From contig NC_134536.1 in the NCBI RefSeq assembly GCF_050624435.1, positions 130,602,758 through 130,666,757 on the forward strand: 64,000 bases of DNA, written 5' to 3'. A model generated the notes under the pieces. The model made no database searches, had not been told where the DNA came from, and saw only the letters and a list, made by a program, of their open reading frames with translations. Position numbers and translations under genes: made by a program. Positions 45,230 through 55,680 of the stretch are shown piece after piece. Source of the stretch: Tenrec ecaudatus. Taxonomy: Eukaryota; Chordata; Mammalia; Afrosoricida; Tenrecidae. Positions within the stretch are counted from its first letter, which is position 1; every line of letters begins with the position of its first letter.

Positions 45230-45840
45230 TCCCCAAATGACTTTATCTGATGGCTAATGATCGGGAGCATTTTCGGATATGTTTATTGGCCATTCAAGTC
45301 TCCTTCCTGGTGAAACATATTTTCAGGTCTTTTTCCCACTTCCTCAGGGGGTTAATGGTTTTCTTCTTTACACCGGAGGGTATTGTAGATTTTAGTAATA
45401 AGCCCTTTGTTGTGCCATTGCTAATAATCCTCTCCCAGTCTGTGGGCTCTCTTGTTGACTCTCTTGGCGAGGTCTTTTGATGCACACAGGTATTTTATCC
45501 TTAGTGTATCCCACTTGTCGAGTTCAGTTTCACCCGTGTGTGTACCTTTCCCTATTGCAGTGAGCCTATGTATTCCCTGAGCCAAGGTTCTTAGGTTTGT
45601 CCCAATTCCTTCATCGATGGTCCTGATAGTTTGGGTTTTAATTCTAGGTCTTTGATCCACCTTGAGTTTTTGTTTTTGTGTGTGGGGTGAGGTAAGGGTC
45701 TTGTTTCATTTTTCTACAGCTGGATATCCATTGTTTCAAGCACCACTTGTTAAAGAGGGCATTCACCTCCCACTTGATGCTTTTGGGGCTCTTGTTGAAG
45801 ATCAGTTGTCTATATGCTGAGAGCAGGGGCCAGAGAGTCA
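45230..45840 (-). repeat. L1 fragment, antisense
   Basis: 'tttccaggtctttttcccac'-like wording ('ttttcaggtctttttcccac' at 45320), 'ttagtaataagccctttgtt', 'tctcccagtctgtgggctct', 'caagcaccacttgttaaaga'. Same L1 region as 5110-6110. It may be the 5' continuation of the L1 at 41050-43715, split by the NUDT3 pseudogene. Confidence 0.7.
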
Positions 45841-46395
45841 CGTTTATTGCTCACCAAGACTTATTACTACTTCGGGGGGCCTGATTACAGATAACCACAT
45901 GTCACAGGAAGGGGCAGTACAGTCAGCATACATATCATAGGAAGGGGATGGATGATAGGCATAAACACGACAGGAAGGGGATGAACTAGGGGTGTGTCCA
46001 TAGGAAGTGGGGGAGACTAGAGGTACACATGTGACAAGATGGGTGGACCCTCGATTCATGATGGTGGCCTAACCTTGGTCACCCTGCCTTGGGTGGACTT
46101 GACCTCTCTGGGATCTCCTACAAGGAAGCAGTCAACTACTATCCTTATCAGAAGGGAATGGGCCCTATTTGTGGAATAAACAGTGGTGACTGCTTGCTCT
46201 GGATGGCTGATAACCCTTAGGGAGAATAACCCCTGACCTACTTCTGTTGACCTCCAAGTGTATAGTCATTTGCCATGTGTAGCAAGCAGCTAAGTTTGGC
46301 ATATATTTGGGGGAGACGACTTGTGACAAATCTTTCTGTTTCCCACACAGGAGGGCAGACATGCTCTCTGCTTTGACTCTGCTTCATCCTGCTGA
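45841..46395. repeat. Repeat related to family C
   Basis: 'gtttattgctcaccaagact', three variants of 'cataggaaggggatg', 'gtgacaagatgggtggaccc', 'gatggtggcctaaccttggt' match the middle and right part of family C (16951-17574 and 50401-51013). The middle has extra tandem 'ataggaagggg' units. Confidence 0.6.
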
Positions 46396-46741
46396 CAAGT
46401 CACATGGAGCTACACTGATGCAGTGAGAGCCCTGGAGCTGGAGTTGCCCTGTGGAGACCCACACAAGTCCTGAGATGCTTCCACTGCCACTGGATCCACA
46501 AGACTTTCCACCCACTGACCTGTAATCTTCCTGCATTCAGCGTCATTGCATGTGTTGTGTGAGCCTGAAGAGGAATTATAGACTGGTATCAGACATATGG
46601 GCTAATATCGGAATTATGTGCTTGACCTTGACTGGTCTGGGATGTTTTCTTAATATACAATTGCTCTTTTATATAAAGCTCTTTCTTTTACATGTCTGAG
46701 TGTCTATGAATTTGTTTCTCTAGTCTACCTGGACTAACACA
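46395..46741 (-). repeat. Unclassified repeat family A, antisense
   Basis: Ends with 'ttgtttctctagtctacctg' and 'gactaacaca' at 46741, the reverse of TGTGTTAGTCC. The far end is truncated at about 46395. It lies about 570 bp upstream of the TREML4-like start codon. Confidence 0.78.
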
Positions 46742-47308
46742 GCTGGTGAGTGAGCTCTACCTGTACAAGGTATGTCAACCGGACATACTCCCAGGTCTCT
46801 GTTTTCTCTGGGGACCCAGCAGGGGCTGGAGGGACTGGTCAGGCCTCAGATACTCCCTTAAGCCCCACCCACTTCAGCCTGCCTTCTGAGGGGAAGTGGA
46901 CAAAGCCAGGGTTGATTTCATCCTCATTTCCACCTTGAACTTGCGGAACCTTCCTCATGCAGGTGAGTACCTGCTTGGACTTGGGTGTGAGAGGTGGACT
47001 GGCAGGCTGCAATGTTGAGCAGGGGGAACCAGTGAGAAGCCAGAAGGCCCTGGCCCGCCTAGACTGGGGTAGGACAGAGACACCTCCAGCTACTGGAAGT
47101 CTCCCCAGCAGGGCCCTCATCCTGGACTCTGGCTACAGTCCCCTTCCTGTAGGCTATCCACTTACCCAATCAAGCCCTTCCTCTTTCTCAATCTTGCTCT
47201 TCGAAGGGCTGGGTGTCTGGGCAGAGGTACGCCCAACTCCACTGTCTCTCTGCCACGGAACTGCGTTATCGCTCCCAGTCCACACGCTTCCACACAGGAG
47301 AGGGCATT
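46742..47308 (+). promoter_or_regulatory. Upstream region of the TREML4-like gene
   Basis: Single-copy-looking sequence between a family A repeat and the start codon at 47309. Expected to hold the promoter and 5' UTR. No TATA box or other clear element was identified. Confidence 0.3.
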
Positions 47309-47351
47309 ATGGACTCATCCCTGCTGCTGCTCCTGCTGGTCCTGGACTCAG
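47309..47351 (+). CDS. TREML4-like exon 1, signal peptide
   Basis: Encodes MDSSLLLLLLVLDS and ends in phase 1 before GTGAGG. Short compared with most signal peptides; the cleavage site probably falls in the first residues of exon 2 (GSWVWS). Confidence 0.82.
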
Positions 47352-50300
47352 GTGAGGGGGCAGCTGTTGCAGGGATGGGTGAGGGAAGGACAGGAGCAAA
47401 TCCAGCAGGGTCCACAGGGTGAGGCAGGGGCCAGAGGGCACTGGGGCCAGAGGGGCATCTGGGGTCAGACTCTGGGTGGGTGGCCCCAGTCCTCAATCTG
47501 ACCTGAAGACTTGTTCTCCAGGTTCCTGGGTGTGGAGCATGGAGAAAGAGATAATTCATAAAGAAGTTGGGGAGACCCTGTCAGTGACATGTCCGTACTC
47601 AATCAAGAAACTGTCTAGTGTAGCCAAAATCTGGTGTAAATGGAAGCCAGGTATGTGTCCCAATTTAGTTAGAACTTCAAAGTCCAGGACGTGGATCAAC
47701 AACACTAGATACATGATCTGGGATGACCGCCGCTCTGGGTTCTGTAACGTCACCATGGCCAAGCTGGAAGTGCAGGACACGGGCTTCTACTGGTGTGGCA
47801 GTGTCAATCATACCATCTCTCCGATCAAAGAAGTTTCTCTGGTGGTTTCAGGTGAGCTGTTTGTGGAGGCTGGGGCCTATGTGGAGTCTCAGGGGAAATG
47901 TCACCGACCACCTCCCCCTGCCTCCTTCCCCGCAGATCCCCCCAGCTCTTGCACATGACCTTGTTGAGTCCTCGGTCTCTGGACTTGGGCTCTCACCTCC
48001 ATCTTTGCTTATCCTGGCCTAACAGAAGTTATACACAGGGTCTGCTGGGTGTGGAAACTTAGGACACACCTTCCCTTCACACCTGTATTTGTGGGGCCCT
48101 GGGGCCCAGAGCCTATGGTTCAGAGATCAGTGCGGGAGGGATGAGGTTCTGAGTTCAGAGGTCAGTAGCCTGTGGCACCCCTGTGTTGAGCCTTCTCTGT
48201 CCTTGGGATGACTCAGTGTCTCTATCTGGGCATCCCTCAGCCTCTTCTTCCCCATTCCCACCAGCTTTGGAGACTCACTTGCCCTCCTTAAGGTCCCAGT
48301 GAACCCTTCCTGTACTAGGTGTGAGACCTCAGGCCTTGGTCAATCTGGCCTGAGAGGTCCCAGGGGCTGGCTCTGGCCCCACCCCCTCTCCCCCTCAGGA
48401 CTCAGGTGCTGACCCTTCTGGTGACCTGGCCTGTTGCTCCCCTCTGTGTTGTCATCAGCCCCACTTGTTTTTCAGAGAAGATCCTCTGTACAGCTTCCAG
48501 CAAACACTCTACAGACAGGTAAGTCCGAGAGCTCATCAGATGGCCTGGGAAGGGCTAGACACGTGACTCAGATTCAGCAAGTTGGGAGAGTAGGGGGACA
48601 GGAGCAGGGGAGGTGAAGTTTAGGGGCTTGAGAGGGAGCCCCCAGGACCCAGTTCAGACCTGGGCTGAGCTGGGCAGGGTCAAGGTCAAGGTCAAAGACA
48701 GCACTCTCCATTTTGAAGCCAGAAAGAGCCAGACTATCGGGGCTCTTCCACACTGAGGTTGGGTCATGGTGGAGCAGGAAGCAATAAGAGTACAGAATTC
48801 ATCCTGGGTCCTGAGACTATCGGGGTTGATTCCACAATGAGGGCAATAAGCCCAGAGTGGGCAAGTGGCCTACCCAAAGCCACTCAGAAGCTTCAGAGCC
48901 CAACGAGGATAACTCAAGCTTCCTGGGCCAGCACTTCTCCTGGGCAGAGACCATGCACAACTACCTCAAAGCACCCCCCCCACCTGCTGCCACCCAGTCT
49001 CCCCCCCCAGCCCATCAGTGAGGCAGCTTCTTTCACCGGCCCAGTGTGGTTCTGTTCCCACTGGTCAGAACTCAGTGCTGTGGACCCCAGACAGTGTTAC
49101 GCTGGAGAAATGACAGCGCAGGGGTCCCAGGGTGGTCCAAATGGTTTATACTCGACCAGTCACCTCAAGACGGGCCATCCGTGTCCACCTAGTGGCAACA
49201 TGGGGTGGGGATTGAAAAAGGCCCGGGGGTCTCCTTCCCAGAGATGAAGCCATTCCCGCCAAGGCAATTCCAACTCAGAGCAACCAGCGGTGGAAGCAGA
49301 GATGGGTCCTAGGGCTTCTGAGACGGCTTCAGCTCTGCTCCTCAGAGTGGCTGTTGGGTTTGAACCATCAGCCTGGCCTCACGGGAACAGACCAAATCCG
49401 AAATCCACCAAGAAGCCTTTCCACAAAAGATTGCAGCTAAGGAACCTCCGTGGAATAGCCCTGCTTTGTGACCTTTCAGGCCTCTACCCATGGACATCTC
49501 TCTGATAAAGGGCACGGGCTTGGCTCTGGTTTCCTGGTGATTTCTTTTGTCCTGGCTAACCTCGCCCCACCCATCTGGGTGCCCGGGTTCCTGTGACCCT
49601 GTCGCAGGGAAGCACATATGCCTAACCGCTTGATGACTGCCCCTGCTCAGTGAGTCCTGCGGGGAGGGGCACCCCACAAGCTCCAGCCCCAGGCTGGGCT
49701 CAGGGACTGCAGGAGGGGCTGCCCCTTCCCTTCTCCCCGCTCAGAAGCTGAACCAAAGTTCTTCCTCCTAATCTGCCTGCCAGCAACTTCCTGGTAATTC
49801 AGTTGTGTGGATTCTTCATAAGCAAGGCTCTGCTGCTGATCATCTGCCTTATGCTCCTGAGCTACAGAGTCCTGGTGAGTGGAGCTGGGGCTGGGGCTGG
49901 GCTTGGGGGGCTATGGAGAAGAGGGCAGTGTCTCACCTGGGAGAATTATAGAAATGGTCACTCACATGGCCTGCAAGGCCATTTTCCCTTATATCTCCAC
50001 ACCCACTCGGTTCTTACAGGCACCTCCCCCATCACCTTTTAGCTCCCATCCCTGGCCCGTGCTCACTCAGTGCAGGGCTGGCCAGGTGGCCTTCACTGCC
50101 TTCCCTGACCCATTCCAACACACTCAGGGCGACTTGTTTTTCCCAGCAAGGGCCGGGTCGCCCCGGAAGTGATCCCCGCAGCCCACTCCTCAAAGAATGG
50201 TTGACACTTGGAGCAGGTGGCACAGAACCCTGAGCTCCTGCCCTGCAGGACTTTGCATGATCTTAGTTAGGCCTTGATGGAGCCAAAGCCTTAGGCCTTG

Positions 50301-51373
50301 GGCTGCTGATCACAAGGTCCTCAGTTTGAAACCACCAGCCACCCCAAGGGAGAAAGATGAGGCTTTCTTCTCCTGGAAAGAGTTAACAGTTTCAGAAATG
50401 CCAGGGAAGCCAGCCCCTAACACATCATTATGGGTCCAGTAGGTGCAATTGTACAGCGATAATAAGTAAAGATCATAGTAAAGTTATAGAGAGCATGAGA
50501 GATATAAGAGATGTATTGAAATAAATGGAGTCAGACACATTTCATGGTAGCATGCTCACCTCAGCCCCACTTGGTGGTCCACATGGAGGGAGAGAGGGAA
50601 TCTTTAATGCTCACCAAGGCTTTTATATTCTTTTGGGACATGCAAGCCCCCTAATTACACATGAGAACATACGTCACAGGAAGGGGTTGTGCTATAGGTA
50701 ATACAGTAATGGGAGGGGTGATCTAGGGGTATCCAGGCAATAGGAAGAGGAGGGATTTGGGGTATACATGTGACAAGATGGGCGGATCCTAGATTTAGGA
50801 TGGCAGCTTAACTTTGGATGTCAACGAGCAGGTTTGATCTGTCCTCTGGATCTCCATAGGAACCATTAGCAGAGGGTGTAAACCCAACTACAGGAACCAA
50901 GCTAATGGTTGCAAGCTTCAGGGAGAGAGATAGTCCATTGTCCCCTGTGGTGGTGGTGGTGGTAGGGGGAGGAGGGGAAGACAGCCTTCAGGGAGGATGT
51001 CTGTAAGCATGGAAACCCACATGGAAACCCACAGGGGCAGTTCTATCCTGTTCTATTGGGTCCCTATGAGTCGGAATCGACTGGATGCCAGTGAATTTGA
51101 GGCTCTGAGTGGGAGCGGGGTAGGCAGAGAGAAAAAAGTGACGGAATCTGGTGCGATGGGGCACGAGGGGAAGAAAAGACAAAGGGACTGGGCAAACAGG
51201 AGCGGGAGGACGGTCAGCAGAGAGGCTGAGACTGGAGCTAAGTCAGTGGAAGGTCGTGGGGTTCTGAATGCCTTCTCCCCACTCCACAGAAACACTGCAG
51301 TGCTGTGACAGCCCCCATGGCTGCCCCCAGCCCAGCCAAGACCTTGGGGTCTAAGACCTTCACTCCCCGCTGA
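47309..51373 (+). CDS. TREML4-like / TREM-family Ig receptor, complete spliced model
   Basis: Type I TREM-family receptor, probably on myeloid or NK cells. Exons: signal 47309-47351; V domain 47522-47851; stalk 48476-48518; membrane 49784-49874; tail 51290-51373. All borders are AG/GT and phases chain without a break to 196 residues, close to the 200 of human TREML4. V domain: C38-C106 Ig disulfide, second pair C53-C60, 'DTGFYWCG', and sequons N74, N90 and N110. 'RYMIWDDRRSGF' and 'VTMAKL' are most like TREML4 and NKp44, not TREM1. Membrane segment 'LCGFFISKALLLIICLMLL' has K153, predicting DAP12 pairing. The 27-residue tail lacks tyrosine, so no ITIM. Odd: C89 replaces a usual Phe. Introns carry AfroSINEs and a family C repeat. 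Assignment to TREML4 rather than a lineage-specific paralogue is unsure. Confidence 0.88.
47522..47851 (+). CDS. TREML4-like exon 2, Ig V domain
   Basis: 330 bp, phase 1 to 1, acceptor TTCTCCAG, donor GTGAGC. Contains 'VGETLSVTCPYS', 'KIWCKW' and 'DTGFYWCG'. The strongest coding block of the gene. Confidence 0.92.
48476..48518 (+). CDS. TREML4-like exon 3, short stalk
   Basis: 43 bp, phase 1 to 2, acceptor GTTTTTCAG, donor GTAAGT. Encodes EKILCTASSKHSTD. C129 could form an inter-chain disulfide. Length and phase equal the tentative NCR2 exon at 34170-34212. Confidence 0.75.
49262..49395 (-). repeat. AfroSINE, antisense, intronic
   Basis: 'aaggcaattccaactcagag', 'agatgggtcctagggcttct', 'gttgggtttgaaccatcagc' are the reverse of the SINE. 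Lies between stalk and membrane exons of the TREML4-like gene. Confidence 0.65.
49784..49874 (+). CDS. TREML4-like exon 4, transmembrane
   Basis: 91 bp, phase 2 to 0, acceptor CCTGCCAG, donor GTGAGT. Encodes SNFLVIQ, then LCGFFISKALLLIICLMLL and SYRVL. The LCG...K pattern matches NKp44 and TREML4. Confidence 0.88.
50270..51090 (+). repeat. AfroSINE split by a family C insertion, intronic
   Basis: The head at 50270-50400 ('cttgggctgctgatcacaag', 'gtttgaaaccaccagccacc', 'gagaaagatgaggctttctt') is interrupted and the tail resumes at about 51014 ('gaaacccacaggggcagttc', 'atgagtcggaatcgactgga'). It is in the last intron of the TREML4-like gene. Confidence 0.85.
50401..51013. repeat. Unclassified repeat family C, nested in an AfroSINE
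   Basis: A roughly 610-bp insert with the same layout as 16951-17574, from 'ccagcccctaacacatcatt' to 'gcttcaggga...ggatgtctgtaagca'. Because it sits in a SINE, its borders are known to within a few bases and it is younger than the SINE. A GGT run lies near 50947-50963. Confidence 0.8.
51290..51373 (+). CDS. TREML4-like exon 5, cytoplasmic tail
   Basis: Acceptor CACTCCACAG; in frame with exon 4. Encodes KHCSAVTAPMAAPSPAKTLG plus seven residues, then TGA at 51371-51373. No tyrosine motif. The only uncertain exon of this model, because tails are poorly conserved; in-frame joining and a good acceptor support it. Confidence 0.65.
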   Translation, partial: KHCSAVTAPMAAPSPAKTLGSKTFTPR

Positions 51374-52276
51374 ACCTGGGGACCTAGGATGAATTCTGTA
51401 TTCTTATTGCCTCCTGCTCCACCATGATCCGACCTGAGGTCTCTTGCTTCCGGCCGAAGATGCCAGCCAGCACCTGCATTCACCCTGTGGGGACACCTCT
51501 CACCCAGAGCTGAGAGCTCGCACGTGGCCATGGAAATTACATGGGGCGAGTCCCCGATTTCTTTTTCCTAGACTAATTGTATCAATAAGGGAGAATCTAG
51601 ATTTTGAACAGGGAGCCCCAGTGGCACGGTGGTTGAAGCGCCCGGCTGAGAACCCAAAGGGCCCTGGTGGGAACCCACTAGCCTTTGGGATTGAGAAAGA
51701 CACCACAGTCGGCTTCCATGATGGATGGCAGTGGGAGCCTGAGACTTATTTGTGGAACGACCTAGGAAATAAACCTCCGGAGAACCCCCCCACCTCCAAT
51801 CTAAAATTGGGGGAAGGGAGGAAAGGGGTCGCTACACAGAGAGATGAGTGTAGAAGATCAAAGGCATCAATTTGACTCACACAGTTAAAACTTTGTCAGT
51901 AGATTCCCCCTAGGATGCAGACTGGACCCGGTCTGGTTTCCAGAATGTTCTGTACTTTTGGTTTGTAATGTTTTCGTTTATACATAGAGTGTCTCTCAGA
52001 GGGGTTATGTCAATGAAGGTCACCCTCTTGCAGCTGTGTCATATGCTTTTCCATTTTTTCGGTACACCAAACCCAGGACTGATGAGCCTCGGAGGAGAGC
52101 GAGTAGAATAAGGGGCTTGGGTGGTGGTGGTGGGGGTGGGTAAAGGAGGGATGATGTCAAAGAGACCATGTAGAAAAAGAAGGTTTAGAAACTGTGGTAG
52201 CAACTGTACATTCTACCCGATGTGATTGAAATGCGGAACGATGTATGTATTAAAACCCAACGAATAAAAAAGAAAA
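51374..52276 (+). other. Probable 3' UTR and flank of the TREML4-like gene
   Basis: Follows the tail exon. AATAAA at 51768-51773 and again at 52263-52268 are candidate poly(A) signals. A SINE head lies at 51612-51690. No other gene seen. Confidence 0.45.
51612..51690 (+). repeat. AfroSINE 5' fragment
   Basis: 'gagccccagtggcacggtgg', 'ttgaagcgcccggctgagaa' and 'gtgggaacccact' correspond to the tRNA-like head. Confidence 0.7.
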
Positions 52277-52342
52277 TGTCAGCCTTGGAAGCCCCCCGGG
52301 GCATTTCTGCTCTGCACTACAGGATCACCATGAGTCAATTTT
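52277..52342 (+). repeat. AfroSINE 3' fragment
   Basis: 'cagccttggaagccccccgg', 'ggcatttctgctctgcacta' and 'caggatcaccatgagtcaat' match the SINE 3' half. Confidence 0.65.
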
Positions 52343-52864
52343 GCCAGACTGCACTGGGGACCTTGAACAATTTTCTGGGCCCAAGCACCCTTTCCCCTCT
52401 CACGCTTTGATATTGTGCTGGTTTAGTCAAGCTGGGGTTTTTTAATGCCAATTTTGAAGTTGTATATTTTTCCAGATGTGTTGATTTCCCAAATTTATGA
52501 TTCATGGTTCCCAAATTTATGATTCATGGACTATTCCTGCAGTTGTTAGCTGCTTTGGAATCCCGCTTCTGACTCATGGCCACAAATGCACAAGGGGACC
52601 AGACCATTGCGATCTGCAGGATCTTCAGTGGCTGCTTGTGTTCCCAAAGCACATCACCGGCCTTTCTGCAGTTTGTCCTAGCCTGGAGGCTGCGCAGATG
52701 TCTGTTCCACATCATGACCACACACAAGCCTCCCCCCAGTGAGGAGAGGGTGCTGGAGGGGCATTGGTGGGACTCCTGCGCGGAGAGGGAGAAGTCCTTC
52801 AGCTGAAGACACGCTGCCTGTGCCCTTCCTTGTTGGCTTTCTAACGCCAGATAGTTGAGCATCA
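52343..52864. other. Non-coding stretch, nothing firm
   Basis: A short direct duplication ('cccaaatttatgattcatgg') occurs at about 52490 and 52510. No gene recognised; a worn antisense SINE may lie near 52555-52620. Confidence 0.4.
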
Positions 52865-53190
52865 CATTCTAGCAGTTTGCTTCATCTTCTCCAGCTGTCC
52901 TTTGAAACTTCCTGTTCAGTCCTGACTTTCTTCATTTCTATCACTTGTTTTAGCCACTCTGTGATCAAGAGCCGGCTTACGAGCCTCTTCTGACGCCCAG
53001 GCTGATCTTTCCTGTCTTTTAAATGGCCCTTTGCTTTCTTCATGTGCTGTGTTCTTGATGTCATCCCACAGGGCATCAGGCCTTCTGTGATCAGTGTCCA
53101 GTGAGTCAAATCTCTACTTGAAATGCAGGCGGGAGATATTCAAGAAAGTCTTGTGGATTTATTTTCATTGTTTTTCAACTTCACCTGGAG

Positions 53191-53304
53191 CTTACCTATG
53201 AACCATTGATGGTCTGTTCCACAGTCAGCTTACTTATGAACCATTGATGGTCTGTTCCACAGTCAGCTTACTTATGAACCATTGATGGTCTGTTCCAAGT
53301 CCTG
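53191..53304. repeat. 38-bp tandem triplication inside the RTE endonuclease region
   Basis: Three copies of 'cttacytatgaaccattgatggtctg...' start at 53191, 53229 and 53267 (period 38). The other copies in RTE elements would have one unit, so this is a local expansion. Confidence 0.88.
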
Positions 53305-53774
53305 TTTTGGCTGCTGATACTGAGCCTCTCCATTGTCTCGTCCCCCAGATGTAGTCATTTTGATATCCGTGGGCTCCGTCTGGGGAAGTCCAAGTGTAGA
53401 GTTGCCCCTTTGTGTTGTTGAAAGAAGGTAGTTTTTGGTTGAGGAAGTCCTTGGTCTTGCAGAAGTCTATCCTGTGATCAGCAGCTTCATTTCTATCACC
53501 GAAGTCATATTTTCCAACTATGATTCCTCCTTCTTTTGCATTCCAATCACCACGAATTATCAAATGCATCCTGACTGTATGTTTGATAAAGTTCAGATGG
53601 AAGAGATTGGTAGACTTCTTCTGTTTCTCCATCACTAGCTTCAGGGGTTGGTGTGTAACTTCGAATAACAAATGTAATGATCAGATCTGCTTGCTTTTGG
53701 AGAAATATCATCCTGCCACCGATGGCATTGTGCTTTGAGATAGATCTTGAAATGTCCTTTTTTTTTGTTTTGTT

Positions 53775-54018
53775 TTGTTTTTAACAATTTATTGGGGGCT
53801 CATACAATTCTTTTCACAGTTCATAATATACATACATCAATTGTATAAAGCACATCTGTACAGTCTTTGCCCTAATCATTTTTTCTCTTTTCTTCTTTTA
53901 CATTTTATTAGGGACTCATACAACTCTTACCACAATCCATACATATACATACATCAATTATATAAAGCACATCCATACATTCCCTGCCCCAATCATTCTC
54001 AAGGCATTTGCTCTCCAC
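53775..54018 (-). mobile_element. Dimeric L1 3' end inserted in RTE
   Basis: Two L1 termini in series, both antisense: the first from 'aatttattgggggctcatac' to 'ctttgccctaatcatttt', a T/C linker, then 'attttattagggactcatac' to 'catttgctctccac'. This is the same junction as in 20924-23354. The host RTE reads 'gaaatgtcctttt' before and 'gtcctttttaatggtgaatg' after, so GTCCTTTTT is a likely 9-bp target duplication. Confidence 0.88.
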
Positions 54019-54862
54019 GTCCTTTTTAATGGTGAATGTGACACCCTTCCTCTTGAGTGTGTCATTCTCCACATGGTGAACCACAGGATTGTCTGATTCA
54101 AGATGGCCAAATGCCAGTCCATTTCCGCTCACTAATGCCTAGAATAGCGATGTTTATGTGGTCCATTTCACTTTCGATGGCTTCCAATTTTCCTAGATCC
54201 GTACTTCCTACATCCCAAGTTCCAGTTAGTAATTGATTTTTGCAGCTGTTTTCTCTCAGTTTGGGTCATGTTCCATCAGCAAAGGAAGGTCCTGAAAGTT
54301 TTACTCCCGCCACATCCTGGTTGATTCTCATTTGAGGAGGCGGCTCTTCCTCAGCCGTATTTTGCGTGCCTGTCAACCCGAGGGGCTCATCTTCTGGCGC
54401 TCTCTCTGACAAGGTTCCATGCTCTTCAGGAGGTTTTCTGTGTCCAACAACGTTCTCCTGGTAGCCATGTGGTTTTCGCAGGCCAGTTGCTCTGAAGTAG
54501 ACAGTCAATTCCTTCCTTATAGCGCATTCGTCCCGTGGAAGCCCTGCTGAGACCTGTTCACGTTGGGTGCCCTGCTCATCTTTGAAATGGCGTTGATGTG
54601 GCTTCCAGAATCACAGCCACATGCAAGACTCCCCAGTGTCTCGCAGTTTCATATTGTGCTCAAAGAAGTGTGCAGTCTCTTCTCACCCTGGTCCCACCTT
54701 CATGACTGGAGAGCGTCAGCACTGCTGCCAGGCGCCATCCTGATAACAGCTCCCAAACTCACTGCCATCTAGTAAATTCCAATCCACTGAGGCCCGTTGG
54801 CGAACTTATCACCCACTGTGCCACCAGGACTCCTTTGATCACAGCTGTCCCCTTCGAGAGAG

Positions 54863-55026
54863 GAACCCTGGTGACACTGTGGGGAAGCATTGAACTGCAA
54901 GGTCTGTGGTTCAAATCCACCAGCCAGTCTGCCCGAGAGAGCTGAAGCTGTCTGTTCCCATAAAGCTTGGAAACCTCGTACAGGGTCAAGATGGGTCAGG
55001 GTTGACAGGATGGCAGTGGTTTGGGG
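54863..55026 (+). repeat. AfroSINE, sense
   Basis: 'aaccctggtgacactgtggg', 'aactgcaaggtctgtggttc', 'aaatccaccagccagtctgc', 'ttcccataaagcttggaaac', 'gacaggatggcagtggtttg'. Full order of landmarks. Confidence 0.8.
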
Positions 55027-55680
55027 CTGATTCTCCCTCTTTGAAATGCTTGGTTTCCCTTGATTAGGGGCTGGAGGGAGCTTTTGCCTTGTGTTTCCAT
55101 CTTTATGCAGACTAAATTAAAAAACTATATATTGCAAATACACCATTTGGGGAAAGGCCATTCTATGAATGGTAATTTAAAGAGTTTTTCTAGTGTTTTG
55201 GAATGGACTTAATGATAGAACCACATGTGAATTCTGGGATATGTAGTGCCAGTCTCTCCAAGTTGATCGAGTACAAGACCACCACGCCTTTCTGCTTCCA
55301 CCCTCGCCCCTCACCATCGCACTGTCACCATGGGACATGGCTGACTTGTTTGTTTGTCGCTCTCCCTCCACTGGAACGCAGGCTCAGAATAAAAACGTGG
55401 CATCTGTTGTTTATTCCTATCGCGAGACCTGGCACAGCACCTGATGCGCAGTGTGCATGACTCTGTTAAACCCTAAGACTATTGCACGGAGCTGATCTTT
55501 CAAGCTCAAACCAAACTTATTCCCGGGAGTCATTTAAAAACCCAACAGTGGTAACATAGCTAGTGAAGCAGGTGTGCCTGAGCTTTATACTGTGTACAAA
55601 CTATATGGGATGAAAGCAACATTACGCTCTTTCAAGAACTATCCACGCAGGATGCAAGCTTCAATGGAAGTCTTGGCAGG
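55027..55680. other. Non-coding stretch, no gene seen
   Basis: No repeat or gene recognised. A frame starting at 55574 runs into the minisatellite, but its unique part shows no known domain. Confidence 0.45.

Larger units (their letters stand above)
52865..54780 (-). pseudogene. RTE-clade LINE, endonuclease region and 5' part, decayed
   Basis: Antisense RTE ORF2 5' half. The frame on the minus strand at 53671-53234 shows the apurinic-endonuclease-like domain: 'IIRGDWNAKEG' (typical GDWNAKVG), 'FGDRNEAADHRIDFC', 'LYTWTSPDG', 'DYIWGTRQWRGS' (typical DYILxxxRWRxS) and 'GTDHQWFISKL' (typical GSDHxLLxAK). It is interrupted by a dimeric L1 end at 53775-54018 and carries a 38-bp triplication at 53191-53304. 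Not functional. Confidence 0.88.

Noticed and set aside
47522-47851. TREM1 identity for the plus-strand receptor
   Set aside because: Position would fit, but the V domain has WCK and IWDD motifs of the TREML4/NKp44 type, and the short stalk and tail differ from TREM1 as I know it.
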